Origin: Sphagnum compactum
Lineage: Eukaryota > Bryophyta > Sphagnopsida > Sphagnales
Direction of reading: 5' to 3'
Length of the DNA stretch: 64,000 bases
Assembly (NCBI GenBank): GCA_965153455.1
Contig: OZ234494.1
Span: 4,650,001-4,714,000 of the forward strand
The translations under genes and the position numbers were made by a program. The notes beneath the pieces are model-generated. The model did no database searches. It was not told the origin of the DNA and saw nothing but the letters and a program-made list of their open reading frames with translations. Positions 26,560 to 39,413 of this stretch are shown piece by piece. Each line of letters opens with the position of its first letter. Position 1 is the stretch's first letter.

Positions 26560-29500
26560 AGGACCATTTCTAAGTTGAATTTTTTTAACTTCAAAGGCAT
26601 TCATCATCATGACACTTTACGAAGCCCCAATGTTGCACATATGTATCAACTATTGTGCCTTAAATAAAATTATCATAAAGAACAGTTACCCCTTACTTCA
26701 AATTGATAATATATTTGATCATTTAAATGGAGCTTGTTACTTTAATTGAGTGAACTTGAAGTTGAGTTTACCAAATTTGTATCATGGATGCAAATGTGGA
26801 AAAAATGACCATGAGGACTAAGTATGGTTTTTGTAAATTCATGGTCATGTTGTTTGGGTTGTGCAGTAGGCCGTCAACTTTTACAATTCTTATGAATTTG
26901 ATTTTCCATGACAAGTTGGATGAATTCATCATCATTTATATGATGACATCTTAGTTTATTCTAAGTTGGTGTAGGAACATACCTAACACTTGGATATGTT
27001 TTGGAAAAAAAAAAACTTGATGTTAACTAAACAAAAAAATGAATTTGTGAGGTTCTAAATGGACTTTCTAGGACATATATGGTTTCAAGAAGGTGTGAGG
27101 TTTGATCCAAAAAATGTCTAAGCCATCAAAAAATGACAAAGTTTGAACATAACCAAGGGGGTAAATTTTTCCTTGGGGTTGGTAAACTTTTAAAGGAAGT
27201 AAAGGACTTTTCAATGTTGGCCAAACTACTCACAAACCTCTTTAAAATAGACTTGTCATCTGAATGGTAGGATGAACAACATATTTTCTTGAAAAGTTAA
27301 AGGAAAAAACAATAATGACACATATGTTAAGGTTTTCAAACTTCTCCAAACTATTGATGTTCACATTGATGCAAGTGGGTTTGCAATTGGAAGTGTGTTG
27401 ATGCAAGATGGGCATCTTATCACTTTTGAAAGTAAGAAGTTGACAAGGGCCCAACTAAGATGGGCCATTCATGAAAAAATTATTCATAATAATTAGTTAC
27501 TTGGGCACAAGCATGTTAAAGTAGGCCAATTGGTGAGCCTTGTTCAAAAAGTAAAAATAAGTAGAAAGTAGATTTTGCATTTTTGAATTTTACGCCTTTT
27601 ACCAATATTATAAAATTTGGAATGTACTTGCCATACCATATATGTCATCCCCAATATATATTATTATTTGAACTTTAAAAAATAATATTGCAAGTTTATA
27701 TCTTATATTTTTTCTAATTCAAATTATTCAAACGATGTGTTATTAATGTTTGAGTCATCATGAACATTGATACACATTTTTTGGAACTTGAATATTTCAA
27801 TTATGACAATATATGAAGCCCTTCAAAAGTAAGTTTTTCCTTACATAGGTTTAAAGTGTTAAAATTCTACTTTTTAGTATGAATTGAAAATTCATTTTGT
27901 GTTTGTAACATGTCAAAACATGCTTTAAACAATTTTTGAAGGAGCCATATGAATGAATTTAAAAAATGAAAGGTCATGATTATACTTTATGTTTACTTTG
28001 TGCAAAATGAAATAACAACACCAAAAGAAGAAAAGTGAGTGAAAGTAGGTTGGAAAAAAGTAAACACATCTTAAGTTTTTTTTTAAAAATCATGTCACAC
28101 TACATATGTTCATGTAGTTTAAACATTAAACTTCAAATAAATGTGTATTTTTTAACCTCCAAAGTTGACAATTTTTTGGCTTACTTTAGCATGCTTATGC
28201 TCACCTTAAGATTTGGCAATTGACATCACTTGGGATCGCAAAGGACCACTTGGTCTTCATGGGCACTATGTCCTTGAGGTACTATGAGATGTAACCAAAA
28301 ACCATCACAAAACAATTACATTGATATGACATTTGACATTAATATTGGACATATAGTTGATCCATAAATCAAGCAAAAACAATGTAATGCTTGATGCATT
28401 AAGTCAAAAAGAGGAATACCAATGGGAGATGCCTTGAGGGACCACTCAAATCTTTTGCGCCAAATTTGTGGGTGAAAGCAATATTAAAAAGATTAAAGGA
28501 GGGTATGTGAAAAAACATTTCACACAATGTTATTTTATGGGATTGTGCAACAAAAAGAAAACAAAAGGCATCACCATTTTAGATGGGTTGATTAAATGAA
28601 GGTAATTGTGTGTTTATGTGCCCTAAAGAAAGTTGTGCATGAAAGTCATGTGAGAAGTGCATGATGTGCCAATGGTAGGATTCTATGGGGAAAGGACCAC
28701 AATGATGACTTTGAGTAAAAACGTCTATTGGCTTAAAATGAAAAAAGACATATAACATTACATATATAGTTGTGTGAAGTGCCAAAACACCAAGTCACTG
28801 TGTAAAAACAAATTTGGGTTGTACAATCTTTTACCTATTCCAACAAGTCCATACAAGGGTGTTTCAATGGACTCATGACATGTCTTTCAAACAAAGGAAA
28901 GATGCCATCTTAGTGGTGGTAGACAAATTTTCCAAGTTGGCCGAATTTGGACTAGTTAAGACCATAACCATAATATTGGAGATAACAAAGTTGTTTTTCA
29001 ATATGTGGGTTTAATATAATGGAGTGTTGGAAGTCCTAATAAGTGACCACAATTAAAATTCATGTTGAAATTTTAGACTCTTATGAAAAATATTATAATT
29101 AAGTTGAAGTTTAACATGATTTTCCACAAATTAATGGACAAATTGGAAAGATCGATGGGATATTATTTATTAGTATCTCGAAAATTATTTGAAGGCCAGT
29201 CATAGGGATTGGGCCAAGCATTAAGGTTTAATGGAATTTTGTTACAACTCAACCAAATGGTTCAACAATTGGGGCAAGCCACTTTGAGTTGACATTGAGA
29301 GTTGAAGAAGGACAACCCATGGACTTAGCCATCCCAAGGTCTAGAACAGTTCGTCATGAAAGAGGAAAAAATGCCAAAAAGATGGTTTCAAAACACTTAA
29401 AAACTCTTAAAGAAATCACATACAATTTATGAAAAACAAGTTAATAAGATTTGAAGACACATTGAATTCAAGATTGGTGATTTTGTGTGGTTGAACATTT

Positions 29501-29900
29501 GCAACATCAAGATGTTTGAAGCTTTTGCAAGTTAGTTCATATTAAATTATGTGGGACCTTATTAGGTGCTTTGTAAACCTCACCCATATGTTTATACATT
29601 GTTGTTTCCAACAATTCTTGTGGTGCATCTAACCTTCCATGTGTCTAAGTTAAAGCCATTTAACAAGTATAAAAGGAGGTTGGATAGGGAGCAAAGCTAT
29701 CATTCAAGTTTTGATTTCATTGAACATAGATTTGTAATCAAGGTTGGGTGTAAAAAAAACTAGGTGTTTGGGCAAATAGTTCTAGTAAAATGGAAGGGAT
29801 GTCACTTGAAAAAGGTAACATGGGTGAAACCCTCACATTAAGACCATCTACTGGAAATGGTGAAGGAATTTAAGTTGAAGAAAAGGCATGAGTTGGGGGC
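26560..29900 (+). pseudogene. pol: Ty3/gypsy chromovirus pol remnant with chromodomain
   Basis: Translation on the + strand, switching frames at indels, gives in order several pol domains. Reverse transcriptase (about 26,640-26,980): a DHLNGACYF-type segment, TKYGFCKFMVMLFGL, and a YxDD box broken by a small indel at about 26,938. RNase H (27,355-27,480): HIDASGFAIGSVLMQDG and ESKKLTRAQLRWAIHEK. Integrase (28,580-29,350): KMKKDI-HYIY-CVKCQNTKS, VSMDS-like and DAILVVVDKFSKLAEF, with FHPQ/DGQ-type sequence decayed. The C-terminus has CKPHPYVYTLLFPT, LTFHVSKLKPFNKY and DREQSYHSSFDFIEHRF. A chromodomain-like tail at 29,690-29,880 has VLVKWKGCHLKKVTWVKP. The conserved order, including the chromodomain, identifies a chromovirus. 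Many stops and frameshifts mean it cannot be functional. No flanking LTR pair was identified. Confidence 0.88.
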
Positions 29901-31859
29901 AAAAGAAAACACACAAAAAGAAAAAACTTGTGAGAGATCCCCCAATTTAACTAAGTGTTGATAGGGACATCAACCTTCAAAAGTGAAGGTGCAAGCTTGA
30001 AAATCGTCAAATTTAATGTTTGCAATAAGGGTGCATAAATTCACTTGAAGAAAAATGAGTTGTGTGAGAAGTTAATCTATGAAGGGATGAAGTGAATGGT
30101 TGAAATGAGATGATAATAACCAATGAAAATGAACTTCAGGAATTAAACTATAAGGAAAAACTCCTAACGATTCAATAGGGAAAAATCAAGGTAGCGATGT
30201 CTGCAAATTAAATGGCTTATTTAAAAACTAATAAACAAGCTTATGGGAGTGAAGTTCCAATGCATGGAATTGCCAACAATGTCCTTGAAGGTAAAAGGGT
30301 TTAATTTTAATTATAAAAGCCCAATTCAACATTATCTATTGGTTCATTTAACAACTTATTATGGGTGTGATGGTCAAGGTCATTGAAATGAAACTAGACA
30401 TGGATTCAAGAGAAATCTCTTAAGGTGGAAGAGGCTAAATATAAGCAATGACACTAAGGTGTGCGGGACAGTCATCGTGAATGATGATGCAAATGGGTAC
30501 AAGTGATACCTAAAATTCCTCGTGTTGAAAGCAAAATGACACAACACAAATTAAACCAAAGTCAAGAAATATTTGCAAAATGACTTGTGGTTGGAGTGGG
30601 GACAAGCATGGCCTTGTTATAAAAGGAAAATGTTCACAATGTCAACAAGGACATTGATTTTTTAAAAGTGGGAATGAACGACATGCACTTTGTTGTGCAT
30701 CCCTTCGAAATTCACACAAGGTGGGATTTGTGCCAAGACGACCATGGTAGTGGGGAGTTGAAGTTCGCAAATTGTGATTCAACTCCCTAGTTCATCTTAT
30801 GGATTGGGCCATGAAGGCAAACATGGGTTTGTTCTTTGGGGCAACTTAATGATGTCCTAGGGTGGCACATGTTATTGCTTCACAAAACCTTTTTGGGGTA
30901 GCTGAGGTTGTTTAAAGGCAACATTTTGATGTCATTTCACATTTCCCTTTGGAATAACTTAGTGTTGTCCCTTGGGAATTAGTCTCAAGACAATTTAGAA
31001 TTGTCATGGGAGTGATTATTTATAGTTGGGTTGTGAGCCATCGTTGGGGCCATGGGTGTCAAGGCCTTACACTTTGGGAAACCCACACTTATACTAAGTT
31101 TTAGCCTTGTCTTAACATGTGTTGATTTAGTTATTGAGTCAAATCTAGATGGGTCCAAAAGACATTGTCCTAACCCTATGTGTCGTGGGATGCATAGATA
31201 GGTAGGAGTTAGGCGGTGCAAAGAACTTAGGGGAATGGGAATGCAAGGGACAAACAAAGGGGCATTATAGGGGGCATCTATTTCATTTTAGTCAAATTGA
31301 CAAACACATAAGAGGATGATGCCACACATAACATGTAAGAACATACCTACTAACAACATTTTATTAATATTTAACACATCTAATGTGCACTAGTTAGTTT
31401 TTCACCCATCTCCACCCATGAACATGAAAGGTGAATTATAGAAAGTGATAAACTATTTGATCCTTAACGCTTGGGCCAATAATTGTAGTTGGCCAATGAA
31501 AAATGAGAATTTATTAACGAAAAAAATCATTTCCTACTACTACTGTTCTAGGAAGGCCTAATAACAATATGCATTTTTCCAAGCTCCAAATAGTTTCATA
31601 ATTTTTTTCTACAAATTTTATCCATATAATAATGTATAAGGGAATTTTATATGTTGCAATTAGGCATGCTTTAAATTGTATTAGGATTTGGAACATTCTA
31701 CATAACAACTTCAAAGTAAAGCTAGGCTTCAAAAACAACAAATTAATCTTTAAAGGGAAGTTAGGTTATGCCTTTTTTCCAATTCATGAGTTAGTTCATT
31801 TAGTTCCTTGTTAATTTTCAATTCAAATGCCCATTGCACACACCCATTTAGGTTTCTAA
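29901..31859. other. probable non-coding 3' part of the chromovirus and flank
   Basis: No coding motif was recognised. Adjacency to the chromodomain end suggests that part of this is the element's 3' UTR/LTR, but no repeat pair confirms it. Confidence 0.3.
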
Positions 31860-32679
31860 TGATGCGCTCCTTGGTCCCGGGGTGAACCCACTTGAGGGTT
31901 CACCAATGTGAAGTTGCGGAAAGTTGGGACCAACGGGCACGCTCCCGGCTTCCAACTCTAGAAAGGGGTAGAGGGTCGAGTTGAGAGCCCAGGGATTAGA
32001 CTAGGAAGAGGGACTAGCTTAGCTTGTGTGAATCTGCATCCAAAAACCAAGCACACGAGGTTAGTTTAGCATTCGGGACACCCTTGGGTGTTGGGACAAG
32101 CCACGAGCACTTTGACACACAAGACTCACCACGGCCCGGACTCCGGGGAAGCCACCACCTTCCCCCATATAGTATTTTCTGCAGCTCGCCACGGAGCCCA
32201 CATCCAAATGGCACATTTTGTTGGGACTCCCGAAATGGAGTCCCGAAATTGTCCCGGCGGGACTCCTAGAACTTTGAGCGGCCATAACTCCTGACTCCGG
32301 AGTCCGATTGCGACAAGGTCTGAACCAAAGTTGTAGCCCTCGTTGAGATCTTTTCAACGCCATGTTGCACTCTCTGAGGCGACGTCCGGAAAGGGTCGAT
32401 TCCCGACTTTTAGTGGTCAGGAATCAAACTGTCAGTTTGACTCCCGGCCCTTCTTTTGCCCATAACTTGGGCTGCAGATGTCCGAATGGCCAATGCGAGG
32501 CCATTTTTGATATCTACGTTTCAAGACCTTTCCAATGACACCAAGAACACCTCAATGCGAGGTGTTTTGGGCCTTGCTTTCGAGCTCTAAACATTCGGGA
32601 GTCCCGGAGGACTCCAAACCTCCCACTTTTCCAAGTGTTGGGCTTCACCCCCACACTTGGACAAAGTGGGGTTGCGACA
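31860..32679. mobile_element. GC-richer repeat island, candidate solo LTR
   Basis: About 820 bp of distinctly GC-richer DNA sits in AT-rich surroundings. It begins TGATGCGCTCC and ends GGTTGCGACA, that is TG...CA as in LTRs. Bases 31,855-31,859 (TCTAA) and 32,680-32,684 (TCCAA) are alike at four of five positions, consistent with a worn target duplication. It contains repeated GGGACTCC/GGAGTCC words and no coding similarity; overlapping short frames on both strands look like chance. An alternative is another non-autonomous element. Confidence 0.45.
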
Positions 32680-34540
32680 TCCAAAGTATGTTAAATCTAG
32701 TTTATTTTGTGTTTAGGGGTTGAAATATTTTTCTTTTAAAAACTTCTACCCTCCACCTCATTAACCCATGTTTTTACCAACAACAATTTTCATAAATTAT
32801 TTATAAAAAATTCTATTTATGTGATCAACCAATGTGTTGTTAAAAAACAAAATAGTTCCCCACATAAAATCTACCACTATCTCACTATCAATGTCTTGTG
32901 AATACAATAGTGAAGCCAAATCTTTCAATGTCTATATAACATCAAAAAAATAATTCATGAAAACAAAAAACCAATATGTTGAAACAATCATTTTAAAAAT
33001 CATGATAAATGATGCAATTTGCAAGTGTTAACGAATGTTGGCCAATTTAAGGTACTGTATAATGCGAACAATTTTGGCATAAATTGAATTATTTTTATTT
33101 TTTCGAATTTAATTTTTTTTTATAAAATCAAAATTGAAATATTCTGATTATTGGGTTTGAGCTTCGTACCTGCCACTTTTAGAAGCAAAGAATGTGACAA
33201 TCTAGACACATTTCAAGTATTTCACAAAGACAACAAATCATATTTATTATTTTATATAAATGTTACATGTTGAAAATTTTAAAATTAAAAAATCAACTGT
33301 CAAAGTTAAGATTTGAAATTTAATTAATTATTCTTCAATTTGTTGTCAAATTCGTTCGGGTATTACAATATTAGATCAATTGTATGGTCAATTTTTTATC
33401 AAGTTATGAGATATTGGGACAAAAGGTTCATAAACTTGCTATAGGTATAGGTATCTATATAGTTCATAAATAATGCAATTGACCTCTTGCTAAAACTATT
33501 AAAACTTTGAACATGAATCAACTTCCTATTCCTTTAAAACATGTTAAGTTTTCTAACTATATAGATACAAGTTTTTAAAAAGGAGAATTGTCAAACCTTG
33601 TTTATTAAACAAGTTAAAATTTTGAAAAAATTCTTTAACATCCAATTAAAGCTTGAGAAAAATAATCACAAGGACAAGATTAACAAAAACTTAGATAGAA
33701 CAATAATGTAACCTTTGTGAATTAAATAGACAAAAATAGAAGATGTTTGAACAAGTTGAACTAAATGTATGATATTGACCAAGGTTGTGGGCATTATTGG
33801 ATAAACAGCCCGTGTGAAGTGAAGTTGAATGCCATGCCCCCATTAATGGAGGTTTTGGCACGAGATTTAAATGAACCAACCCTTTAAATGCAAGCTTGTG
33901 CCAATACCACTTGAAGAGGGCACATCAAAGTTGTGAAGGAATTTGACATGAGTCATGCTAAGTCAATTCAATGCAAGGCCATATGACAAGAGCCAATAAC
34001 AAATCAAAATAAGGAAGAAATGTGGGCTCAATGAATTTGTGAAGTAAGGCTTGGTTAAGAAAATAGCAAAAGGCCATCAAGGATCAAAAGTAAGATCAAG
34101 ACACCATGAGGTGACCTAGGTGACTTAGGGCCATGGTGACACCAAGTCAAAAGACTTAGTAGTGGGTAAGCGCCATCGAGGCTAAAGCAAATGACTTGCC
34201 AAGTAAGCATGAACCTTGCTCCTTTTTAAGGAGCCTTGTGCGATTAGGTCACAAGATGTAGCCACGAGGGCATGGGTGACAAGACCTTGGACCATTTGGG
34301 AAGTTCACAACAAGCCTAAGTCCAAGATTTGTTTAGGCTTAGAGGGGTAGTTCGATAGTATCGAAAGTTGGGATGTTGAGAGCAAATTAACATGGACTTG
34401 CAATGACAAGCACATTAAAGTGTAGCATAGGAGCACAACCCAAGGTTTGGAGCAAGTGTGAGGAGTGCTTGGAGCCAAGGGAAGTGCACATAAACCCCAC
34501 TAGCCAAGCAAAAGTGTGAAGCGTTTGAAGGCGATAATGA
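32680..34540. other. gene-free stretch, possibly transposon-derived
   Basis: AT-rich to about 33,880, then a less AT-rich section to about 34,440 with recurrent AAGNCAA and GGTGAC words. No gene, RNA or clear element boundary was recognised. Confidence 0.35.
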
Positions 34541-36325
34541 TGGGGTGCAACACTCAGGTGAGCCTGATTTCAATAATGCCTGTAATATGTAATATGTAAG
34601 TGTTCCTCCAAATACACTACAACTCTTGTCAAAGGTTTTGATGTCTATCAACAAACCCTGCAGCAGCCAAATGGGAGCAATATCATGTGGCAACCAGCTG
34701 GGCTGATGCTCCTTGGATGTCAGTCAGGCTGTTGTAGTAGGTCATGCTTAAGTAGGGGGTTGTGGCTCACGCCTTTTGTGTTAAACATTTTACCTGCTTT
34801 CCAGAATGTGTAGGTGCATTTGAATTGTTGTCTTGCGGCAATGCATTTAATGTAAAATTCTGTGGCTCTTTTGCAACCTTGTGTTCTCCTGCATGCAGAA
34901 GGTCTGGACTCTGGTGAGTCGGTGACCTGCTGCTGCCGGGCTTGCTTAGGTAGGTAGGTGCTGTCTTTAATTTCTCCTTTTGTTTTAGGCTCAGGAACTT
35001 CATCTCTTTCAGCCTTTTTTTAACAAAGGAAAAGCATAGCATATTCCCTACAAAGTAAACCAATCCATGAACTATATAGTATAGCCCAGGTGCCCCCCTA
35101 CCCTACTCAGCAACAACCCAGCCCTAGCATATCCATTGAGTCATGAAGCAGACTTGGTGCCCTAATAGTTCCCCCCTGCTTGGGATGTGATAAGAAGGCC
35201 AAGATTGAGACTTTTTTCTCTCATAAAAACTCTTTATGATGGCTTTGATAGAAATAGATATGGTTACATTTTAGCAAGTAGCCACTGCACCATCAATGCA
35301 AGCATCTATGACCTACCTATTTAAGTTTCTGTAAATAGACAAAGCTGCATTGGCTGTGCCTGGGAAAATAATGCTGGTTAAACTTGCAGCCATACAGGCG
35401 GCAAACCTTGTTGGGTGAGCCAGCACCCATGCATGTTGCTACCAGTGTTGTACTGGTATATAGGGTGCAACCTGGGTATATATTATTGGTATGAGTACTG
35501 GTATTAAAGAACATACCAGTGTGATCTGAACTGAGGCAATACCAACCTTATACCAGTACTAGTTAGTCTGGTAGATTGATTTTGATTTATTTATTTTCAA
35601 TTTCCTAATGGAGCCATGGTGGTTGTGGGCATCCTTAGGCAGATTTTGACTTAACTGGCAACATTATTTTACTAACTCTTATAGCTAATGGACATAAATG
35701 TGATGACACCCTCCCCCCCAAAAAAACCAGTGCAGAAGCCAAATGGAAGCAATACCTTGTGGCAACCACCACCAACTACACTTGGTTCCCTTCACCTTCT
35801 GAATGGAGTAAGGCCTCTTAGAGCTGATACTTAACCCTGGCAATGTAAAATTTGGACTCAGAGACCCCCATTTAGTCAAGGGCTGGGAAAGGGATCTATA
35901 ATGAATGTTTAGAAGCAACACAAATTTTTGTAGGGTTTTTTCCATGGTACCAATGTAGGTGCTAGTTGACCAAAGGCCCCCCATGTTGCCCCCATGTTGC
36001 TTGCACAAGAGGCTGACTTTGGGCCACCCTCTGTGAAGCCCTTTCAATCTATTTGAGTACTGGTATAAGAGGAAAAGACCCTGGCAGAAACTACTATGTA
36101 GCAAGTAGACATGACCTTTGGGTGAAGTAGCAAAATTACACTGGTATCCTGATAAACCCCTGATTTATTAGGGTTGCCTCCAAACATACCATACTATAAA
36201 GCAGGTTCTCTGAGTCCAATTTAACATTTGGGTGGGGGTTAAATACAACAACCTCAGAGAGGCCTTGCTCAATAAGGTGAAGGTACCAGTTGTAGGTGCT
36301 GCTGGTTCACCCTGGCCACAGACAT
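34541..36325. repeat. cluster of dispersed, partly duplicated repeats
   Basis: The segment AAGCCAAATGGAAGCAATA with following TTGTGGCAACCA at about 35,733-35,768 recurs as a variant at about 34,660-34,695. The block 35,820-35,960 is found in inverted orientation at about 46,440-46,590. The block 36,190-36,320 (TCTCTGAGTCCAA, GGTGCTGCTGGTTCACCCTG) matches 46,550-46,650 in direct orientation. TACCAGT and its complement also recur at 35,440-35,570. These are pieces of one or more repeat families, not genes. Confidence 0.55.
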
Positions 36326-37755
36326 GCCTTACAATTTGACTTTAATGTGATTTCAAGTTATGTTATTAAAATCTATCTTTTGGGCGGGGTTTGTCCCAAC
36401 TGCTGAATAATGAGGTATTTTTGTAATTCAAAGAATTTGTCAGGCAGAGTGAAGTGAACCTGCTGTGTTCTGTCCATTTCACACATACTGGAAGTTGAAC
36501 AGGACCCTCCCAAGTACATCCCATACACAGTATGAAAAAATGGTGGACAAAGACATCTCTTCCTTCATACCTTCTTGTCAGGTTATAGACAGATATATTA
36601 ATTGAACATTTGAAAGAAGAGAATTCTCCGAACTTTCATGGGAATTTGGATGAATTGTATAAATTTTTTGTAATCTGTATAGATGAATATTTTTAAAAGT
36701 TTCAAATTGGAGCAATGAAAATGTGAAAATTGGTCCATATTGCCCTATTACATTTTACCCCAAGAAAAAGTTTAAGATGTTCAACAACTTTACAAGTAGT
36801 GGTTTCACCTCGTGCCCTGCACATCCATAGACCATTGTTGCTATGCTATGGTGCACGTTTCATAGGAAGAGAATGAAATCTTTAGGACTAAAGAACAACA
36901 AATTAAATTTAGTCCAAATTTAAAGTTATAGCTCCGCTTTTGAATAATCTTAAGATATCTCATGGAACAACTATCATAATAATTGAAAAAAGTGATGGAC
37001 AAGAGACATAAATAGAAATCAAGCGTATAAATATTTGAGAACCCTATTTGAAAAATCGCCCGATGTACTGGACCTTAGGACCTCTAACTTCAAGTGCAGA
37101 AATGACCTTGTAAGCTAAAATTAATTGTTTTTGGTATTCACTCATCCAAATTCACCATCCCATAGGATATTTTGGTTTGGACAATGATTCATTCAATGGC
37201 ATGGATTCCAAATGTATATCATTTCCCCCCCTCTCCCCCGCCCCCCCCTTCTCAGCACTTCCATTGTTCTTCCATGAAGATCGATTTTGTACCAACAAAA
37301 AGGTGCATTCCTGCTTAACAACACCTTCATCAAACATCACCACATCTCATATCTTCTAAAATCAGATCTTTTCAGTCCTCCTTGATGTTTAAGGGTTAAA
37401 GCACTTGCACTTAGTTCAAGTGGGGGAGCCCTTCCCTAACCCAATTGAACCCGTTTCAAATGGGCTCATCTAAATAGTAATGCAGGGCCATCAAAAGTTT
37501 ATAGGAATCATATTCAAAGACCAAAATTTGTGTGTGTGTATGTATATAGATATATATATATCCAATTGGAGCAAAACTTATGACTTGCTAGTACCTACAT
37601 ATGAAGATTTAGAGTTGGGCTGTCAATGAGCTTGGACAACATCCTATAACCCAAGCTAGTTTGGGTGACCTTCACAGGGAGTTAGTGCTAAATGACTGCC
37701 AGAAGGTTCATCTCTCATTTGAAGTACAGATTACACTCAACAGCCCTCGCAAGTA
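36326..37755. other. gene-free stretch
   Basis: No gene was recognised. A C-rich low-complexity patch at about 37,204-37,250 and a TG/TA microsatellite at about 37,529-37,562 are the only structures. Confidence 0.45.
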
Positions 37756-38123
37756 CTTAATCAGGGCGCCAGTGAACCAGCGCACCATCGACTGGATGCC
37801 CATCATTACTCAGTTGTGGATGAACGTCAACTGAGTTAATATGTGGTTTCACCGTGGTAACCAATTATGTAAGAAATAGGTCTGTTATATAGGTAGATAG
37901 GTAGGAAAATAGGTAACTACTAGGTAATGGCTGTTCTTACTACCTACCTATTACCAACCTGCTTGTGGGTTGTTAGTAGGTGGGTAGAAAGAAAAGAGCA
38001 ACTGAGCTGACCACCATGGTTAGCTAGGAAACTGAAACCCCAACAGAAAACTGTTTCTTGACCACTCACCGTTCATCCTTCATGGTGCACTGGTGAATGC
38101 TGGTTCACTGAATCCTGATTAAG
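37756..38123 (+). mobile_element. inverted-repeat element, copy 1
   Basis: The ends are complementary: CTTAATCAGG (37,756-37,765) with CCTGATTAAG (38,114-38,123), and AGTGAACCAGC just inside with GCTGGTTCACT. The centre carries GTAGGTAGGT/ACCTACCTA runs in both orientations, so the whole 368 bp can fold back. Related copies lie at about 58.50-58.76 kb (inverted) and 59.71-60.09 kb. It has no coding capacity, as in a MITE or foldback family. Confidence 0.65.
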
Positions 38124-38149
38124 GGCCACAGTGTTTTGTTTTGCCAATT

Positions 38150-38370
38150 GTGTGATGTAGCCAAAGTGACCCCAATCCAGGGGGGGAAAAAAAAAGGTTA
38201 ATTTGGCTATATACCATATATGATTTATAGTTTTTTAAAAAGCTTCTATATTCTTGGCTAAAATTATGTACTGGAACTTCTTAAAGAAAACTGGGGATTT
38301 TGGCCTTTTTGATATTTTCAAATTTGACGAATTCAGGCCATTTTTTCATGAAAAATCCTTCATATGTAAA
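38150..38370 (+). repeat. dispersed repeat, copy A (partner at 40,050)
   Basis: GATGTAGCCAAAGTGA, AATTTGGCTATATAC, TATATTCTTG and GGCCATTTTTTCATGAAAAA occur in the same order here and at 40,052-40,265. The two copies are diverged, and no coding content was recognised in either. Confidence 0.6.
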
Positions 38371-38746
38371 TATCTATATATTCATTGAATTCATAATTTC
38401 CATGAAAAATCTTTTGTTTAGGTTGAAATCATAGTTTCCTTGTCAAAATAATTTTGGCCTATTTAAAAAAATAATCCCAGAACCCCAGGGGAAAGCCCAG
38501 CAGAGCAGATGATGAGAAAAGAAGAAATGTTCAAAATGGATATCCAAGTCTAAAAGTTAAAGTGGTATTATATATCATCAGTGCACTGGCACTAGAATAC
38601 TGCTGGCTGGAGTCTCTCTCTCTCTGCCCCGCCCCCCAACAGAATTGGGCGGCTGCAGTGGTACTCATCTGCATGGTGTGTCTCTCTGGCACTGGTGCAA
38701 AAGTAATTGTTGCTAAGAAGTCAGGTGGGATGGCAATGCTCCTGGC

Positions 38747-38782
38747 CTACTACTACTACTACTACTACCACTACTACTACTA
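38747..38782. repeat. CTA/TAC trinucleotide microsatellite
   Basis: About twelve near-perfect ACT/CTA units lie within a short open frame, which would read as a tyrosine run. The frame shows no other sign of being a gene. Confidence 0.8.
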
Positions 38783-39021
38783 TGGTGGTGGTTCACTTCA
38801 CCACCTACCTTACCACCTTTTAGCACAACCCTAACCAGTCCCAAACTTTCGGGTTGCTTTATAATCACCCTTTGCTGATGTAGTAATGCCATTGATTATT
38901 ATTGTACATAACATACGAACAACTCATGTTTGGCAAATCTTGTCGAAATAATTAATTTTTTCCAAAGCAGCCCCAATCTGAATGTTTCAGAATTTCAACG
39001 ATAAACTCTAATTATTTATAA

Positions 39022-39258
39022 TGGTGCATTCACACTTGTTGTTAAGTCAGTGTGTTAAATGACAATCTAGGTGGCATCCTACATGGCGCCCAAATAAATG
39101 GGCCCTCACTTAATGGTAAGTGAATGTTTAGCTTAACATAAAATTTTCATGGTAACTAGGTTTAAGTCCTAAATGGGTAGCATGGTGTTGGGGACTCTTA
39201 AGGGCGTGTTAGGGGACTCAACCTGAAGAGTCCCCTAACACCAAGTGTGAATGCACCT
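39022..39258. mobile_element. MITE with terminal inverted repeats and 7-bp target duplication
   Basis: The left end GGTGCATTCACACTTG, with one added base, is the reverse complement of the right end CAAGTGTGAATGCACC. The two ends are flanked by identical TTTATAA at 39,015-39,021 and 39,259-39,265. The 237-bp interior has no coding capacity. Short size, inverted ends and a perfect direct duplication make it a non-autonomous DNA transposon; a 7-8-bp duplication would suit an hAT-like or related superfamily, though that is inference. Confidence 0.75.
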
Positions 39259-39392
39259 TTTATAAAAGTATGCTAACTCCACTAGTAAGTAAGTTTCAGA
39301 GTTATCTTGTGTTTTGAATTGGGTTGGATTTTTTAGAATTTCAACAAACTACTCTTATTAGTTTAATTTTTATTAAAAAATAAATAGTAATT

Positions 39393-39413
39393 AAAAAAAA
39401 AAAAAAAAAAAAA
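39393..39413 (+). repeat. poly-A run
   Basis: A run of 21 adenines is preceded by other A-rich sequence. It could be the tail of a retroposed sequence or simple slippage; no retroposed coding sequence was recognised upstream. Confidence 0.7.

Noticed and set aside
32014-32363. Overlapping frames of 66-100 codons on both strands
   Set aside because: They result from the GC-richer repeat island, which contains few stop codons; no domain similarity seen.
38562-38834. 90-codon frame with a tyrosine run
   Set aside because: The run is the CTA microsatellite; flanking sequence has no coding character.
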